From the NCBI GenBank assembly GCA_964390795.1, contig CAYMLQ010000152.1, positions 1 through 12,697 on the forward strand: a DNA stretch of 12,697 nt, in the 5' to 3' direction. The translations under genes were made by a program, and so were the position numbers. Under the pieces are notes generated by a model that worked only from the letters and a program-made list of their open reading frames with translations, was not told where the DNA came from and did no database searches. Shown one piece after another: positions 1 to 6,810 of the stretch; within the stretch, counting starts at the first letter, position 1, and the number at the start of each line of letters is the position of its first letter. Origin of the DNA: CAYMLQ01 sp964390795 (GTDB lineage Bacteria; Verrucomicrobiota; Kiritimatiellia; RFP12; UBA1067).

Positions 1-152
1 ACATGGCAGCCGCCAGCCTGATCGTCGAACGCGCGGGCGGCCGCTGCGAGATCCTTAAAGCCTATCCAAAGTACCGCATCGCCTTCCTCGCAACCAACGG
101 CCGTATCCACACCCCCTGCAGCGACGCCCTTCGCCCCCTGCTGAACGATTGA
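1..152 (+). CDS. inositol monophosphatase family protein, C-terminal end (partial)
   Basis: Only the last 49 complete codons and the TGA stop are in the window; the gene begins to the left. The readable protein opens with MAAASLIVERAGG and ends IAFLATNGRIH...LRPLLND. In the inositol monophosphatase (SuhB/IMPase) superfamily the second metal-binding motif is W-D-x-A-A-x-x-(L/I)-(I/V)-x-E-A-G-G, followed about 30 residues later by a strand of the type 'A-(S/T)-N-G' and a short terminal helix. Both elements are present in the right order and spacing. The first two bases (AC) would complete the motif Asp codon if preceded by G. Family members hydrolyse small phosphate monoesters such as inositol 1-phosphate, histidinol phosphate or 3'-phosphoadenosine 5'-phosphate; the fragment does not show which. 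Related hisN-type histidinol phosphatases exist, and his genes lie in this window, but they are on the other strand several kb away. Confidence 0.8.
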   Translation, partial: MAAASLIVERAGGRCEILKAYPKYRIAFLATNGRIHTPCSDALRPLLND

Positions 153-162
153 GCCGCCGCGT

Positions 163-204
163 GCGCGCACCGCTATGCGGTTATTCGCCGAGCGCGTCTT
201 TTTT
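163..204 (+). terminator. possible intrinsic terminator after the phosphatase gene
   Basis: Ten bases after the phosphatase stop codon, GCGCGC (163-168) can pair with GCGCGT (192-197, one G-U pair). Inside this stem a second perfect hairpin, ACCGC-TAT-GCGGT (169-181), can form. A run of six T (199-204) follows one base after the outer stem. A nested GC-rich hairpin followed by a T tract is the usual form of a rho-independent terminator. The stem has an 11-base unpaired stretch on its right side, so the fold may be weaker than it looks. If real, it also means that an upstream in-frame ATG at 175 cannot be the start of the next gene. Confidence 0.4.
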
Positions 205-215
205 GCAGAAACCGC

Positions 216-244
216 TTGCATCCAGTGGGCCAGAGGAGTACAAA
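216..244 (+). promoter_or_regulatory. candidate promoter for the corA operon
   Basis: TTGCAT (216-221) and TACAAA (239-244) are 17 nt apart and resemble the -35 and -10 boxes of a sigma70-type promoter, matching about 3/6 and 4/6 consensus positions. They lie just after the possible terminator and give a predicted transcript start near 251, about 25 nt before the corA start codon. The match is weak on its own; position and spacing are the main support. Confidence 0.3.
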
Positions 245-263
245 CTAAGCCGTTTGAAGCGCG

Positions 264-271
264 AAAGGAGG
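264..271 (+). promoter_or_regulatory. ribosome binding site that sets the corA start
   Basis: AAAGGAGG, a nearly full Shine-Dalgarno sequence, ends five bases before the GTG at 277. No comparable site precedes the longer in-frame ATG at 175. It therefore decides in favour of the GTG start and a protein of 310 residues. Confidence 0.8.
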
Positions 272-276
272 CGGCC

Positions 277-1209
277 GTGTTTACAATCTATCACTGGGAG
301 GGCGGCGGGCTGAAAGAGACGCCGACGCTGACCGGCGCGTGCTGGATTAATCTGGCCGACCCCTCGACGGAGGAGATCACGCGCGTCCAGGAACTTACCA
401 AGGTTCCTCGCGAGTTTCTCACCGACCCGTTGGATAAGGACGAGCGGCCCCGTCTGGAGATCGAAGAAGGCGTCACCCTGTTGATCTTCCATGTGCCCTA
501 CCATGAGCCGCACGAGAATCTCATCCCCTTTCACACGCTGCCGCTCGGCATTGTTCTGACGGACACGACGGTCATCACCATCTGCAACCGTCAGACGCCC
601 GTGACCAGCACCTTTCTGGACCAGATCCGCCGCGTCTGTCCGCCCGAGGATCAGTTCCGCTTCGCCTTCCAGATCCTTTGGCACTCCGCGATCCTCTACT
701 TGCGTTACCTCCGCGACATCCGCCAGCGTGCCGACATGGTTGAGCAGGACCTTCACGAATCGATCTCGAACGAAGCGCTGATGAGGCTCCTGAACATCGA
801 GAAGAGCTTGGTTTACTTCACCACCTCCCTCAAGGCCAATGACATCCTGATCGGCCGCCTCGAACACACGCGGCAACTCGACATTCCCGACAAGGATCTC
901 GACGTGCTGGAGGACGTCGCCGTCGAGTACCGCCAGGCGTTGGAGATGGCCACCATCCACAGCAACATCCTCACCGGCACCCTCGACACGTTCGCATCGA
1001 TCATCTCGAACAACCTCAACAACGTGATGAAGTATCTCACGTCCATCACGATCGTCCTCATGCTGCCGACGCTAGTCGCCAGCATCTACGGCATGAACGT
1101 CCATCTGCCGATGCAGGAGTATCCCCACGCGTTCGCCGTGCTGATGGGCCTTTCGGTCGTGATCTCCTTCATTGTAGTGATCGTCCTCGCCCGCAGGCGG
1201 TTCTTTTGA
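277..1209 (+). CDS. corA: CorA-family divalent cation (Mg2+/Co2+) transporter
   Basis: An inner-membrane channel of the CorA family, 310 residues from the GTG start chosen by its strong ribosome site. Family members form pentamers that let Mg2+ (or Co2+/Ni2+, in some cases Zn2+) pass. The signature YGMN is at residues 271-274, at the end of the first membrane helix (about 253-271), and the second helix spans about 285-305, followed by a short basic tail (RRRFF). The N-terminal part carries the family pattern 'WINLADPSTEEI' near 23-34 and 'LDKDERPRLEIEEG' near 52-65. The long helical segment 130-250 matches the cytoplasmic stalk. Length and layout are normal for short, TmCorA-like members. The next gene starts 11 nt downstream, so it probably heads an operon with a membrane protein and a two-component system. 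The ion transported cannot be read from the sequence. Confidence 0.95.
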   Translation: MFTIYHWEGGGLKETPTLTGACWINLADPSTEEITRVQELTKVPREFLTDPLDKDERPRLEIEEGVTLLIFHVPYHEPHENLIPFHTLPLGIVLTDTTVITICNRQTPVTSTFLDQIRRVCPPEDQFRFAFQILWHSAILYLRYLRDIRQRADMVEQDLHESISNEALMRLLNIEKSLVYFTTSLKANDILIGRLEHTRQLDIPDKDLDVLEDVAVEYRQALEMATIHSNILTGTLDTFASIISNNLNNVMKYLTSITIVLMLPTLVASIYGMNVHLPMQEYPHAFAVLMGLSVVISFIVVIVLARRRFF

Positions 1210-1220
1210 AAGGTATGTCC

Positions 1221-1964
1221 ATGTGTTTCCTTAGAAGCAAGCAGTCCTGGCTAGCCGCGCCCGCGCTCTGGCTGGCGGGAATCGGTGTTCTGCTCTCGAC
1301 ATGGGTATTGGCTTCGCCGGAATGGGTTCAGTTCCATTTCGACCAGGACGGACATTCGCCGGTCGAGCTTGCCACCGTCGCACTCTTCTTCTTCCAAATC
1401 GGCTTTCTGTGGCTCGTGCCGCCCATGGCACCCGGTCGGTGGCGCACGCTCTGGTTGGCCGACTTCTCGCTGCTGACCTTCTTCGCCATCTGCCGCGAAC
1501 TCGACTGGCACAGGCTGCTGGTCACCGTCTCGAACCTTCCCGGCGCCACGCATGGCACGCCTTTCAAAATGAGGTTCCTGACCAATCCGAGCAACCCGCT
1601 TGCCGACCGCCTGGTCGTCGCTGCCTGTTTCGTGGCCGTCATCGCCCTGTGTGCGGGCACCCTGCTCTATTACATGCGACGCCTGCTCAAAGGGCTCTGC
1701 ATGCTACACCCCGTCTGCTGGTCAATCGGCTTTTTCGGCGGAACGATCATTCTCATCCAAATCTTCGACCGGATTCCCGCCGTCTTGCGCCACACGTTCG
1801 GCATCCAGATCTCCGACAGCCTGCACGCGTTGACCACGGCGCTTGAGGAGGGACAGGAGTTGCTCTTGCCGCTCTTCATTGTTCTGGCGATCTTGCAGGC
1901 CCATTTCATCTACAACAGCGACCCGTCTGAACATGCAGCACTGGACCGCCACCGGAAGTTGTAG
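1221..1964 (+). CDS. uncharacterised six-helix membrane protein
   Basis: I do not recognise a named family. The ATG at 1221 is preferred because AAAGG (1209-1213) lies seven bases upstream; in-frame TTG 1206 and ATG 1215 have poor spacing. The 247-residue protein has six likely membrane helices at about 11-32, 48-67, 74-92, 130-151, 163-183 and 213-232. Polar residues cluster near helix ends: DQDGHSPVE (41-49), CRELDWH (91-97), FDRIP (182-186) and LEEGQE (208-213). Charged residues in such positions are usually conserved for function rather than topology. It has the general look of small integral membrane proteins of unknown function seen in many Gram-negative bacteria, but that is recollection, not proof. 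It sits between corA and a two-component system in one tight unit, so a role in ion homeostasis, envelope sensing or as an accessory to the kinase is possible but unproven. Confidence 0.75.
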   Translation: MCFLRSKQSWLAAPALWLAGIGVLLSTWVLASPEWVQFHFDQDGHSPVELATVALFFFQIGFLWLVPPMAPGRWRTLWLADFSLLTFFAICRELDWHRLLVTVSNLPGATHGTPFKMRFLTNPSNPLADRLVVAACFVAVIALCAGTLLYYMRRLLKGLCMLHPVCWSIGFFGGTIILIQIFDRIPAVLRHTFGIQISDSLHALTTALEEGQELLLPLFIVLAILQAHFIYNSDPSEHAALDRHRKL

Positions 1965-1996
1965 CAACGGACAGAACGCCTTCGAGGAGGCTTGCC

Positions 1997-2686
1997 ATGC
2001 GCGTACTGGTGATCGAAGACGACGACAAAATCCAAGCCTTTGTCAGCAAGGGCCTGCGCCAAGACGGACACACGGTCGACACCGCCGGTTCCGGCAGCGA
2101 CGGGCTCGCGCTCTGGGAGGCCAACCGTTACGACGTTGTTGTGCTCGACCTCATGCTGCCGGAAAGGAGCGGAATCTCCATCCTGAAGCACATGCGCAAC
2201 ATCAATGACCAGACACCTGTGCTTGTACTCAGCGCAAAGAGCGCAGTCGACGACCGCGTCGCCGGTCTGGAGTGCGGTGCCGATGACTACATGACCAAAC
2301 CCTTCTCCTTTTCAGAGCTGTCCGCACGCATCCATGCCATCACGCGGCGCACCCAAAGCGTGCAGCCGAAAGGCAAGAGCGCCACGTCTCTGACGATCTG
2401 CGACGTCACCCTCGACCTGCTGCGTCGCTCCGTGATCCGCAGCGATAAGAAGATCGAGTTGCAACCTCGCGAGTTTGCCCTGCTCGAGTTGCTGATGCGC
2501 AACCCGAACCGCCCGCTCACCAAGACGCTGATACTCGAGCGCATCTGGGACTACAGCTTCGACCCCCAAACGAATATCGTCGACGTGCTCGTCTGCCGCC
2601 TGCGCACCAAGCTCGACGCCGGCTTTGACAAGAAACTGATACAGACCTTACGAGGGGTCGGCTATGTTTTCCGCACCCCTGAGTAA
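1997..2686 (+). CDS. OmpR/PhoB-family DNA-binding response regulator
   Basis: A transcription factor of 229 residues controlled by phosphorylation. The receiver domain (about 1-118) has the acidic pocket E7-D8-D9, the phosphoacceptor D51 in VVLDLMLP, S79 in the usual Thr/Ser switch position, Y98 and K101 in DDYMTKPF. The C-terminal winged helix (about 135-228) shows the family hallmarks 'LQPREFALLELLMRN', 'IWDYSFDPQTNIVDV' and 'TLRGVGYVF'. The WDYSFDPxTNxVDV wording is typical of the subgroup containing the CusR and other metal- or envelope-responsive regulators, although that does not define its signal. GAGGAGG at 1984-1990 is six bases before the ATG. It follows the membrane-protein gene by 32 nt and overlaps the kinase gene by 23 nt, so the latter is its likely partner. 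It may regulate its own operon, including corA. Confidence 0.96.
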   Translation: MRVLVIEDDDKIQAFVSKGLRQDGHTVDTAGSGSDGLALWEANRYDVVVLDLMLPERSGISILKHMRNINDQTPVLVLSAKSAVDDRVAGLECGADDYMTKPFSFSELSARIHAITRRTQSVQPKGKSATSLTICDVTLDLLRRSVIRSDKKIELQPREFALLELLMRNPNRPLTKTLILERIWDYSFDPQTNIVDVLVCRLRTKLDAGFDKKLIQTLRGVGYVFRTPE

Positions 2687-4100
2687 GAATTTCCGCTCGT
2701 TCGCGTTCTATCTGGGCTTGGGCTATCTGATCGTCTACGCCCTGTGTACGTGCTGTATCTTTCTCCTCAGCAGCCACGTCATCACCAAATCCGCCCGCCG
2801 CTACGACCGGCAGGACGTGCGTGCCGAAACCGAAGAGTACACGGAGCTTTTGAGCCAGAACGCCAGCGGCAACTGGCTTGCTGAGGAACTCACGGTCGAG
2901 CGCTACCCACCGTCCACGATTTTCATCGTGCGTATGCTCAATGCGAAGGGCCAGGTCGAGTACACAGGCATCCGACCGCGGGAGATCGATATTCCGGAGT
3001 GGCGCACCTACCAAGCGAAAGGCTCCGAGTCTCTACCGCCCCTCGGATGGAGCGAGTACGAGCTCAAGCCGCTCGGCCGGTTGATCCAAGTCCATACCAC
3101 GCGGCTGAAAGACGGACGGACGCTCCAAGTCGGTAAAGGCTCCCTCCTCGAAGTGGATCAAAAAAGCCTGATGGCTCGCACCCTCCTCATCTTCATGGCC
3201 CTCTCCACGGCCTTCTCGTTCCTGTCAGGCATCTTCATGATGTTTATCACACTCCGGCCCATCCGCCTCATCACAGAGTCCATGACGCGCATCATCGAGA
3301 CGGGTGCCTTCGAGAAAGGCGCGCCTCCCGTCAAGAGCCTCATCGCGGAACTCGACACCCTCGGACGCCTCTTTACGGTCATGACCGAGAAATACGCAAA
3401 CCTGATCAGGGCCATGCGCGAGACCATGGACAATGTCGCCCATGACTTCCGCACGCCGCTCGCCCGCATCCGCGGCGCTTCAGAACTCGCCCTGCACGAC
3501 AAGAGCACCCCGGATACGCTCATTGAGACGCTGGCAGACATCATCGAGGATTGCGATCGCGCCCAGCTCCAGCTCCAGAACCTCATGGACACCCGCGAGA
3601 TGGAGAGCGGCTTCGTCAAGCTCAGCATCCAGCCCTTCAGCCTCACGAAGCTCATCACCGAAATTGTCGATCTGTACCAGTTGCTCGCCGAAGAGAAAGC
3701 GCTCACGCTCACGGCCTTCTTCCCCAGCGAGGAGCTCCTGATCGAAGGCGACCGCCAGCGCCTCGCCCGCGCCTTTGCCAACCTCGTGGACAACGCGCTC
3801 AAATACACGCCGAAGGGCGGCAGCGTACACATCGAGTTTGAGAACCTCGCCGCTGAGGTTGTCACCCGCGTCATCGACACCGGCATCGGCATTCCGGAGG
3901 ACGAGCAGACCCTGATCTGGCAGCGGCTGTTTCGCGGCAAGCGCGCCCGCGAATCGGAAAAAGGCCTGGGCCTGGGGCTGAACATCGTTCAGGTCATCAT
4001 CGCCGCGCACGGCGGCACCGCGACGCTCAGGAGTAAACCCGGAATGGGCACGACCTTCGAGATCACCCTGCCGAAGCACGCCAGTACCACGACGCTCTAA
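2664..4100 (+). CDS. membrane sensor histidine kinase, partner of the preceding regulator
   Basis: A two-pass inner-membrane kinase of 478 residues. Helix 1 is at about 13-37 and helix 2 at about 172-196; the region between (about 38-170) is extracytoplasmic and shows no sensor fold I recognise, though its end (LKDGRTLQVGKGS, 148-160) resembles the membrane-proximal end of CusS/QseC-like sensors. A HAMP linker follows (about 197-250, with LRPI). The dimerisation domain holds the phosphorylated H260 in AHDFRTPL. The ATP-binding domain has the N box (N373, N377 in FANLVDNALKYTP), G1 DTGIGI (405-410), F box near WQRLFRG and G2 GLGLGL (434-439). All catalytic boxes are intact. The ATG at 2664 lies inside the regulator gene with GAGGGG six bases upstream, indicating translational coupling. 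Its stop is 8 nt from the stop of the convergent peptidase gene. Confidence 0.95.
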   Translation: MFSAPLSKNFRSFAFYLGLGYLIVYALCTCCIFLLSSHVITKSARRYDRQDVRAETEEYTELLSQNASGNWLAEELTVERYPPSTIFIVRMLNAKGQVEYTGIRPREIDIPEWRTYQAKGSESLPPLGWSEYELKPLGRLIQVHTTRLKDGRTLQVGKGSLLEVDQKSLMARTLLIFMALSTAFSFLSGIFMMFITLRPIRLITESMTRIIETGAFEKGAPPVKSLIAELDTLGRLFTVMTEKYANLIRAMRETMDNVAHDFRTPLARIRGASELALHDKSTPDTLIETLADIIEDCDRAQLQLQNLMDTREMESGFVKLSIQPFSLTKLITEIVDLYQLLAEEKALTLTAFFPSEELLIEGDRQRLARAFANLVDNALKYTPKGGSVHIEFENLAAEVVTRVIDTGIGIPEDEQTLIWQRLFRGKRARESEKGLGLGLNIVQVIIAAHGGTATLRSKPGMGTTFEITLPKHASTTTL

Positions 4101-4108
4101 CCGCCGCC

Positions 4109-5395
4109 TCACACCAGCGCAGCCAGTGTGCCCAGCCAGGCCGCCTCTTCTTGCGGCTGCGCGTTGGGCACCACCAGCGAAAGCGTCATGCGGCACGGGT
4201 CGAACACGTCGGCCGCGACGCGTTGCACGTCCTCGGCCGTGACCGCCTGAATGCCCGCAAGCGTCTCCTCGGGACGCACCACCCGCCCGTAGTTCAGGAG
4301 TGACTCTCCGACATACATCATCTGGCTGCCGGTGCCTTCCAGCCCCAGGCGGAACGTGCCCAGCAGGTATTCTTTGGTGCGCACGAGTTCGCTCGGACTC
4401 ACCTTCTTGTCGATCACGCGCCGCATCTCTTTGGCCGTCAGCTTCAGCGCCGCCTCGGCGCGCTGACTGTCGAACCCTCCGCTGATGGCGAAGACGCCGG
4501 TCTCCTCGAACAGTTGGAAACTGGACTGGATCGAATAACACAGGCCCCTGCGCTCGCGCACGCTCTGGAACAGCCGCGAACTCATGTTCTCGCCTAGCAG
4601 CCCGTTCAGCACGCGCAAGGCATACCGCCGGTCGTCATGCCGTCCGAACACGCGGAAGCCCACCACCGCATGTACTTGCCCGATCTCTTTCTTCACCATC
4701 ACGAAGCGGCCCTGCCCCACCGAGCCGTCGACCGACTTGTATGTCGGCCCGCGCCGCCGCCCCTCTTGCCCGCACGCCTTTTGCACGCAGGCCACGCACA
4801 CCGCGTGGTCGAGCCGTCCCGCGAAGGCGAACACCGTCGAAGACGGCGTGTAGGTGCGCGCCTTGTACTGCAGCAGCGTCTCGCGCCCCATCGTCGTCAG
4901 AGACTTCTCGTCACCCGAAAGCGGCTGCCCCAACGCATGGCCCTTGAACATCACCTCCTGCAGTTTCTCCTGCACCAGATGCTGCGGCAGATCCTGGTAC
5001 ATTTTGATCTCTTCAAGAATCACATCGCGTTCGCGCGCGACGTCCTCCTCTTTCAGCACCGCGTTCAGGTACATATCGGCCAGCACGTCGAACGCCTGGG
5101 GCAGATACTCGTAAGGCAGCCGCGCGTAATAACAGGTGCTTTCTTCCTGCGTAAAGGCGTTCAGATAGCCGCCGCGTCCCTCGATCGCCTGCGAGATCTC
5201 CAGCGCCGAGCGCTTCGCCGTGCCTTTGAAGAGCATGTGCTCGAGAAAGTGGCTCGCTCCGGCCAGCGCCGCCTTCTCATGGCGCCCGCCGACTCCCACC
5301 ATGATGCCGACCGAAACACTCTCCGCGTCCGCCTCCGCCACAGAAACGACGGTCGCGCCATTCGGGAGCCTGGTGATCTGAACCGTATCTAACAT
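4109..5395 (-). CDS. M16 family zinc protease (mitochondrial-processing-peptidase-like)
   Basis: A protease of 428 residues in subfamily M16B, the bacterial relatives of the beta subunit of mitochondrial processing peptidase (PqqL/YmxG type). From the ATG at 5395 the inverted zinc motif HFLEH is at residues 49-53 (H49 and H53 bind zinc, E52 is the catalytic base), with the third ligand Glu in VILEEI about 76 residues later, as in active members. The C-terminal half carries the usual substrate-binding R...Y region in SRLFQSVRERRGLCYSIQ and 'GFDSQRAEAAL'. No signal peptide is seen, so a cytoplasmic location is likely. AGGA seven bases upstream, overlapping the hisA stop codon, supports the ATG at 5395 over an in-frame TTG at 5401. 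It is the last gene of the leftward run, 9 nt after hisA. The substrate is unknown. Confidence 0.93.
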   Translation of the reverse strand: MLDTVQITRLPNGATVVSVAEADAESVSVGIMVGVGGRHEKAALAGASHFLEHMLFKGTAKRSALEISQAIEGRGGYLNAFTQEESTCYYARLPYEYLPQAFDVLADMYLNAVLKEEDVARERDVILEEIKMYQDLPQHLVQEKLQEVMFKGHALGQPLSGDEKSLTTMGRETLLQYKARTYTPSSTVFAFAGRLDHAVCVACVQKACGQEGRRRGPTYKSVDGSVGQGRFVMVKKEIGQVHAVVGFRVFGRHDDRRYALRVLNGLLGENMSSRLFQSVRERRGLCYSIQSSFQLFEETGVFAISGGFDSQRAEAALKLTAKEMRRVIDKKVSPSELVRTKEYLLGTFRLGLEGTGSQMMYVGESLLNYGRVVRPEETLAGIQAVTAEDVQRVAADVFDPCRMTLSLVVPNAQPQEEAAWLGTLAALV

Positions 5396-5404
5396 AGTCA
5401 AGTC

Positions 5405-6127
5405 CTAGCATGCCGCCGCGCGCAGCGCGGCGAGCGTTGTCTTGCCGTCGTAGAGCGCCTTGCCCACGATCGCGCCATAGAGATTCGCGCACCCGAGCGC
5501 CTTCAGAGCCGTCACATGCTCCGGCGCGCTCACGCCGCCCGAGGCGATGACCGCGCAGGACACCGACGCGCACATCTGCCTCATCGCCGCGAGGTTCGGC
5601 CCGCCGAGCATGCCGTCCGTCGCCGTGTCCGTGTAGATAATCGTCCGCACGCCGACGGACTCGACCTGCCGAGCCAGCTCGACCGCACGCGTGCCGGTGG
5701 TCTCGACCCAGCCCTTGACCTGCACAAACCCGTCGCGCGCATCGATGCCGACCGCGATCTTCTCGCCGAAACGACGGACGAGCGCCGCCAGCGCGCCGAG
5801 GCTCTCCAGCGCGCGCGTGCCGACGATGGCGCGGGCCACGCCAGCCTGAAGCAACCGTTCGATATGCGCGTCGGTGCGCAGCCCGCCGCCGACCTCCACG
5901 GGGATTCCGAGCGCCCGAACGATCCGGGCGATGACCTCCGCGTGCTTGGGCTCGCCCTGAAAAGCGCCGTCCAGATCCACCACATGCAACTGCTCCGCGC
6001 CCTGTTCCAGCCACGACAGCGCCTGCGCCACCGGATCGTCCGAATACACGGTCACGTCCTCAGCCTTGCCCTGGCGCAACCGCACGCACTTGCCGTCTTT
6101 CAAATCAATCGCCGGTAAAATGACCAC
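5405..6127 (-). CDS. hisA: HisA, ProFAR isomerase of histidine biosynthesis
   Basis: Phosphoribosylformimino-5-aminoimidazole carboxamide ribotide isomerase: it performs the Amadori rearrangement of ProFAR to PRFAR, the fourth step of histidine synthesis, in the cytoplasm. The protein is 240 residues, a single TIM barrel. From the GTG at 6127 it begins MVILPAIDLKDGKCVRL, with the catalytic acid D8, and the second acid D129 lies in VGIDARDG; both numbers agree with well-studied HisA proteins. Phosphate-binding loops are visible as VEVGGGLRT (about 78-86) and ASGGVS (about 195-200). The loop usually written TDxxRDGT reads TDTATDGM here, losing the Arg; T. maritima HisA also lacks it, as I recall. 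The upstream in-frame GTG at 6136 is rejected because the Shine-Dalgarno would overlap it. No hisF or hisH is in the window. Confidence 0.95.
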   Translation of the reverse strand: MVILPAIDLKDGKCVRLRQGKAEDVTVYSDDPVAQALSWLEQGAEQLHVVDLDGAFQGEPKHAEVIARIVRALGIPVEVGGGLRTDAHIERLLQAGVARAIVGTRALESLGALAALVRRFGEKIAVGIDARDGFVQVKGWVETTGTRAVELARQVESVGVRTIIYTDTATDGMLGGPNLAAMRQMCASVSCAVIASGGVSAPEHVTALKALGCANLYGAIVGKALYDGKTTLAALRAAAC

Positions 6128-6135
6128 TCCGTTCA

Positions 6136-6141
6136 CTCCTT
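6136..6141 (-). promoter_or_regulatory. ribosome binding site that sets the hisA start
   Basis: On the minus strand AAGGAG lies eight bases before the GTG at 6127-6125. Another in-frame GTG (6136-6134) begins at the last base of this same motif and so could not use it. The downstream GTG gives a protein opening MVILPAIDL, as expected for HisA. Confidence 0.7.
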
Positions 6142-6145
6142 GGAT

Positions 6146-6190
6146 TCAGGGTTCAGGTATCAGCAGCTCTTCCTGAACACAGAACCCTGA
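6146..6190. repeat. inverted repeat of TCAGGGTTC type between hisB and hisA
   Basis: TCAGGGTTC (6146-6154) and GAACCCTGA (6182-6190) are perfect 9-base inverted copies. A second pair, GTTCAGG (6151-6157) and CCTGAAC (6172-6178), is nested inside, so the RNA can form either a 9-bp stem or a 12-bp stem (5+7) with a 7-base bulge. It fills nearly all of the 67-nt gap between hisB and hisA, the widest gap in this leftward operon. No T tract follows in the transcribed direction, which argues against a terminator. It could stabilise the upstream mRNA end, or be a copy of a dispersed GAACCCTGA-type intergenic repeat. Confidence 0.65.
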
Positions 6191-6194
6191 CCCC

Positions 6195-6782
6195 TCAAAT
6201 CGTTCCTTTACTCGACGGCACACCGCTCTCGCGCGGATCGACCTCAACCGCCATGCGCAGCGCACGTGCGAAGCCCTTGAACATCGCCTCACAGACATGG
6301 TGCGCCTCATCGCCGTACACTTGCCGGAGGTGCAGATTCATACGCGCTTCGACCGTCAGCGCGCGGAAGAACTCCTCGAGCAGCTTCACCTCGAAATCGC
6401 GCACCTGCATGTGCTTCATCGCGCTGGCAAACACCAGATAAGGCCGGCCGCCGAGATCCAGAGCCACCTCGCACAGCGTCTCGTCCATCGGCAGCTGAAA
6501 GAAACCGTAGCGGCGGATGCCGCGCCGCTCGCCGAGCGCCTCGTTGACGCACGCGCCGAGCACGAGGCCCACATCCTCGACCGTGTGGTGGTAGTCCACA
6601 TGGACGTCGCCCGTGGCCTTAACCTCGAGGTCGATCAGCGCGTGCCGCGCAAACAGCTCCAGCATGTGGTTCAGAAAACCGATGCCGGTCTCCACCCGGC
6701 AGACGCCCGCGCCGTCGAGATTGAGCGTCACGGCGATGTCGGTCTCACGCGTCGTGCGCGTGCGTGTCGCGGTGCGTGCCAT
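6195..6782 (-). CDS. hisB: HisB, imidazoleglycerol-phosphate dehydratase
   Basis: Monofunctional dehydratase of 195 residues that converts imidazole glycerol phosphate to imidazole acetol phosphate, the sixth step of histidine synthesis; the enzyme is a cytoplasmic 24-mer with manganese. The two His-rich metal motifs are present: DYHHTVEDVG in the first half and DEAHHVCEAMFKGFARAL near the C-terminus. FLNHMLELFARHA, near residue 40, is also a family signature. The start at 6782 is firm: GGAGG (6790-6794) lies seven bases upstream, and the first residues MARTATRTRTTRETDI match the usual short lead-in. There is no fused histidinol-phosphatase domain, unlike the enterobacterial HisB, so another phosphatase must do that step. 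The gene starts 28 nt after tatC and is separated from hisA by an inverted repeat. Confidence 0.97.
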   Translation of the reverse strand: MARTATRTRTTRETDIAVTLNLDGAGVCRVETGIGFLNHMLELFARHALIDLEVKATGDVHVDYHHTVEDVGLVLGACVNEALGERRGIRRYGFFQLPMDETLCEVALDLGGRPYLVFASAMKHMQVRDFEVKLLEEFFRALTVEARMNLHLRQVYGDEAHHVCEAMFKGFARALRMAVEVDPRESGVPSSKGTI

Positions 6783-6810
6783 AGGAAAACCTCCGCTTTC
6801 GGCCGCGCCG

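Noticed and set aside
2664..2686. Possible frameshift or fusion at the regulator/kinase overlap
   Set aside because: Both proteins are complete at their ends and the kinase ATG has its own ribosome site; the overlap is ordinary translational coupling.
4110..4130. CACAC...GTGTG hairpin at the convergent stop codons of the kinase and the peptidase
   Set aside because: Only five pairs with an 11-base loop and no T tract on either strand; not enough to call a terminator.
3480..4541. 353-codon minus-strand open frame across the kinase and peptidase ends
   Set aside because: It overlaps the kinase ATP-binding domain in antisense and the peptidase C-terminus in a shifted frame; composition is dominated by Arg, Gly and Ala with no motif.
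5277..6014. 245-codon minus-strand frame within hisA and the peptidase start
   Set aside because: A frame-shifted reading of hisA with extreme Arg/Gly content; the hisA frame has all expected motifs.
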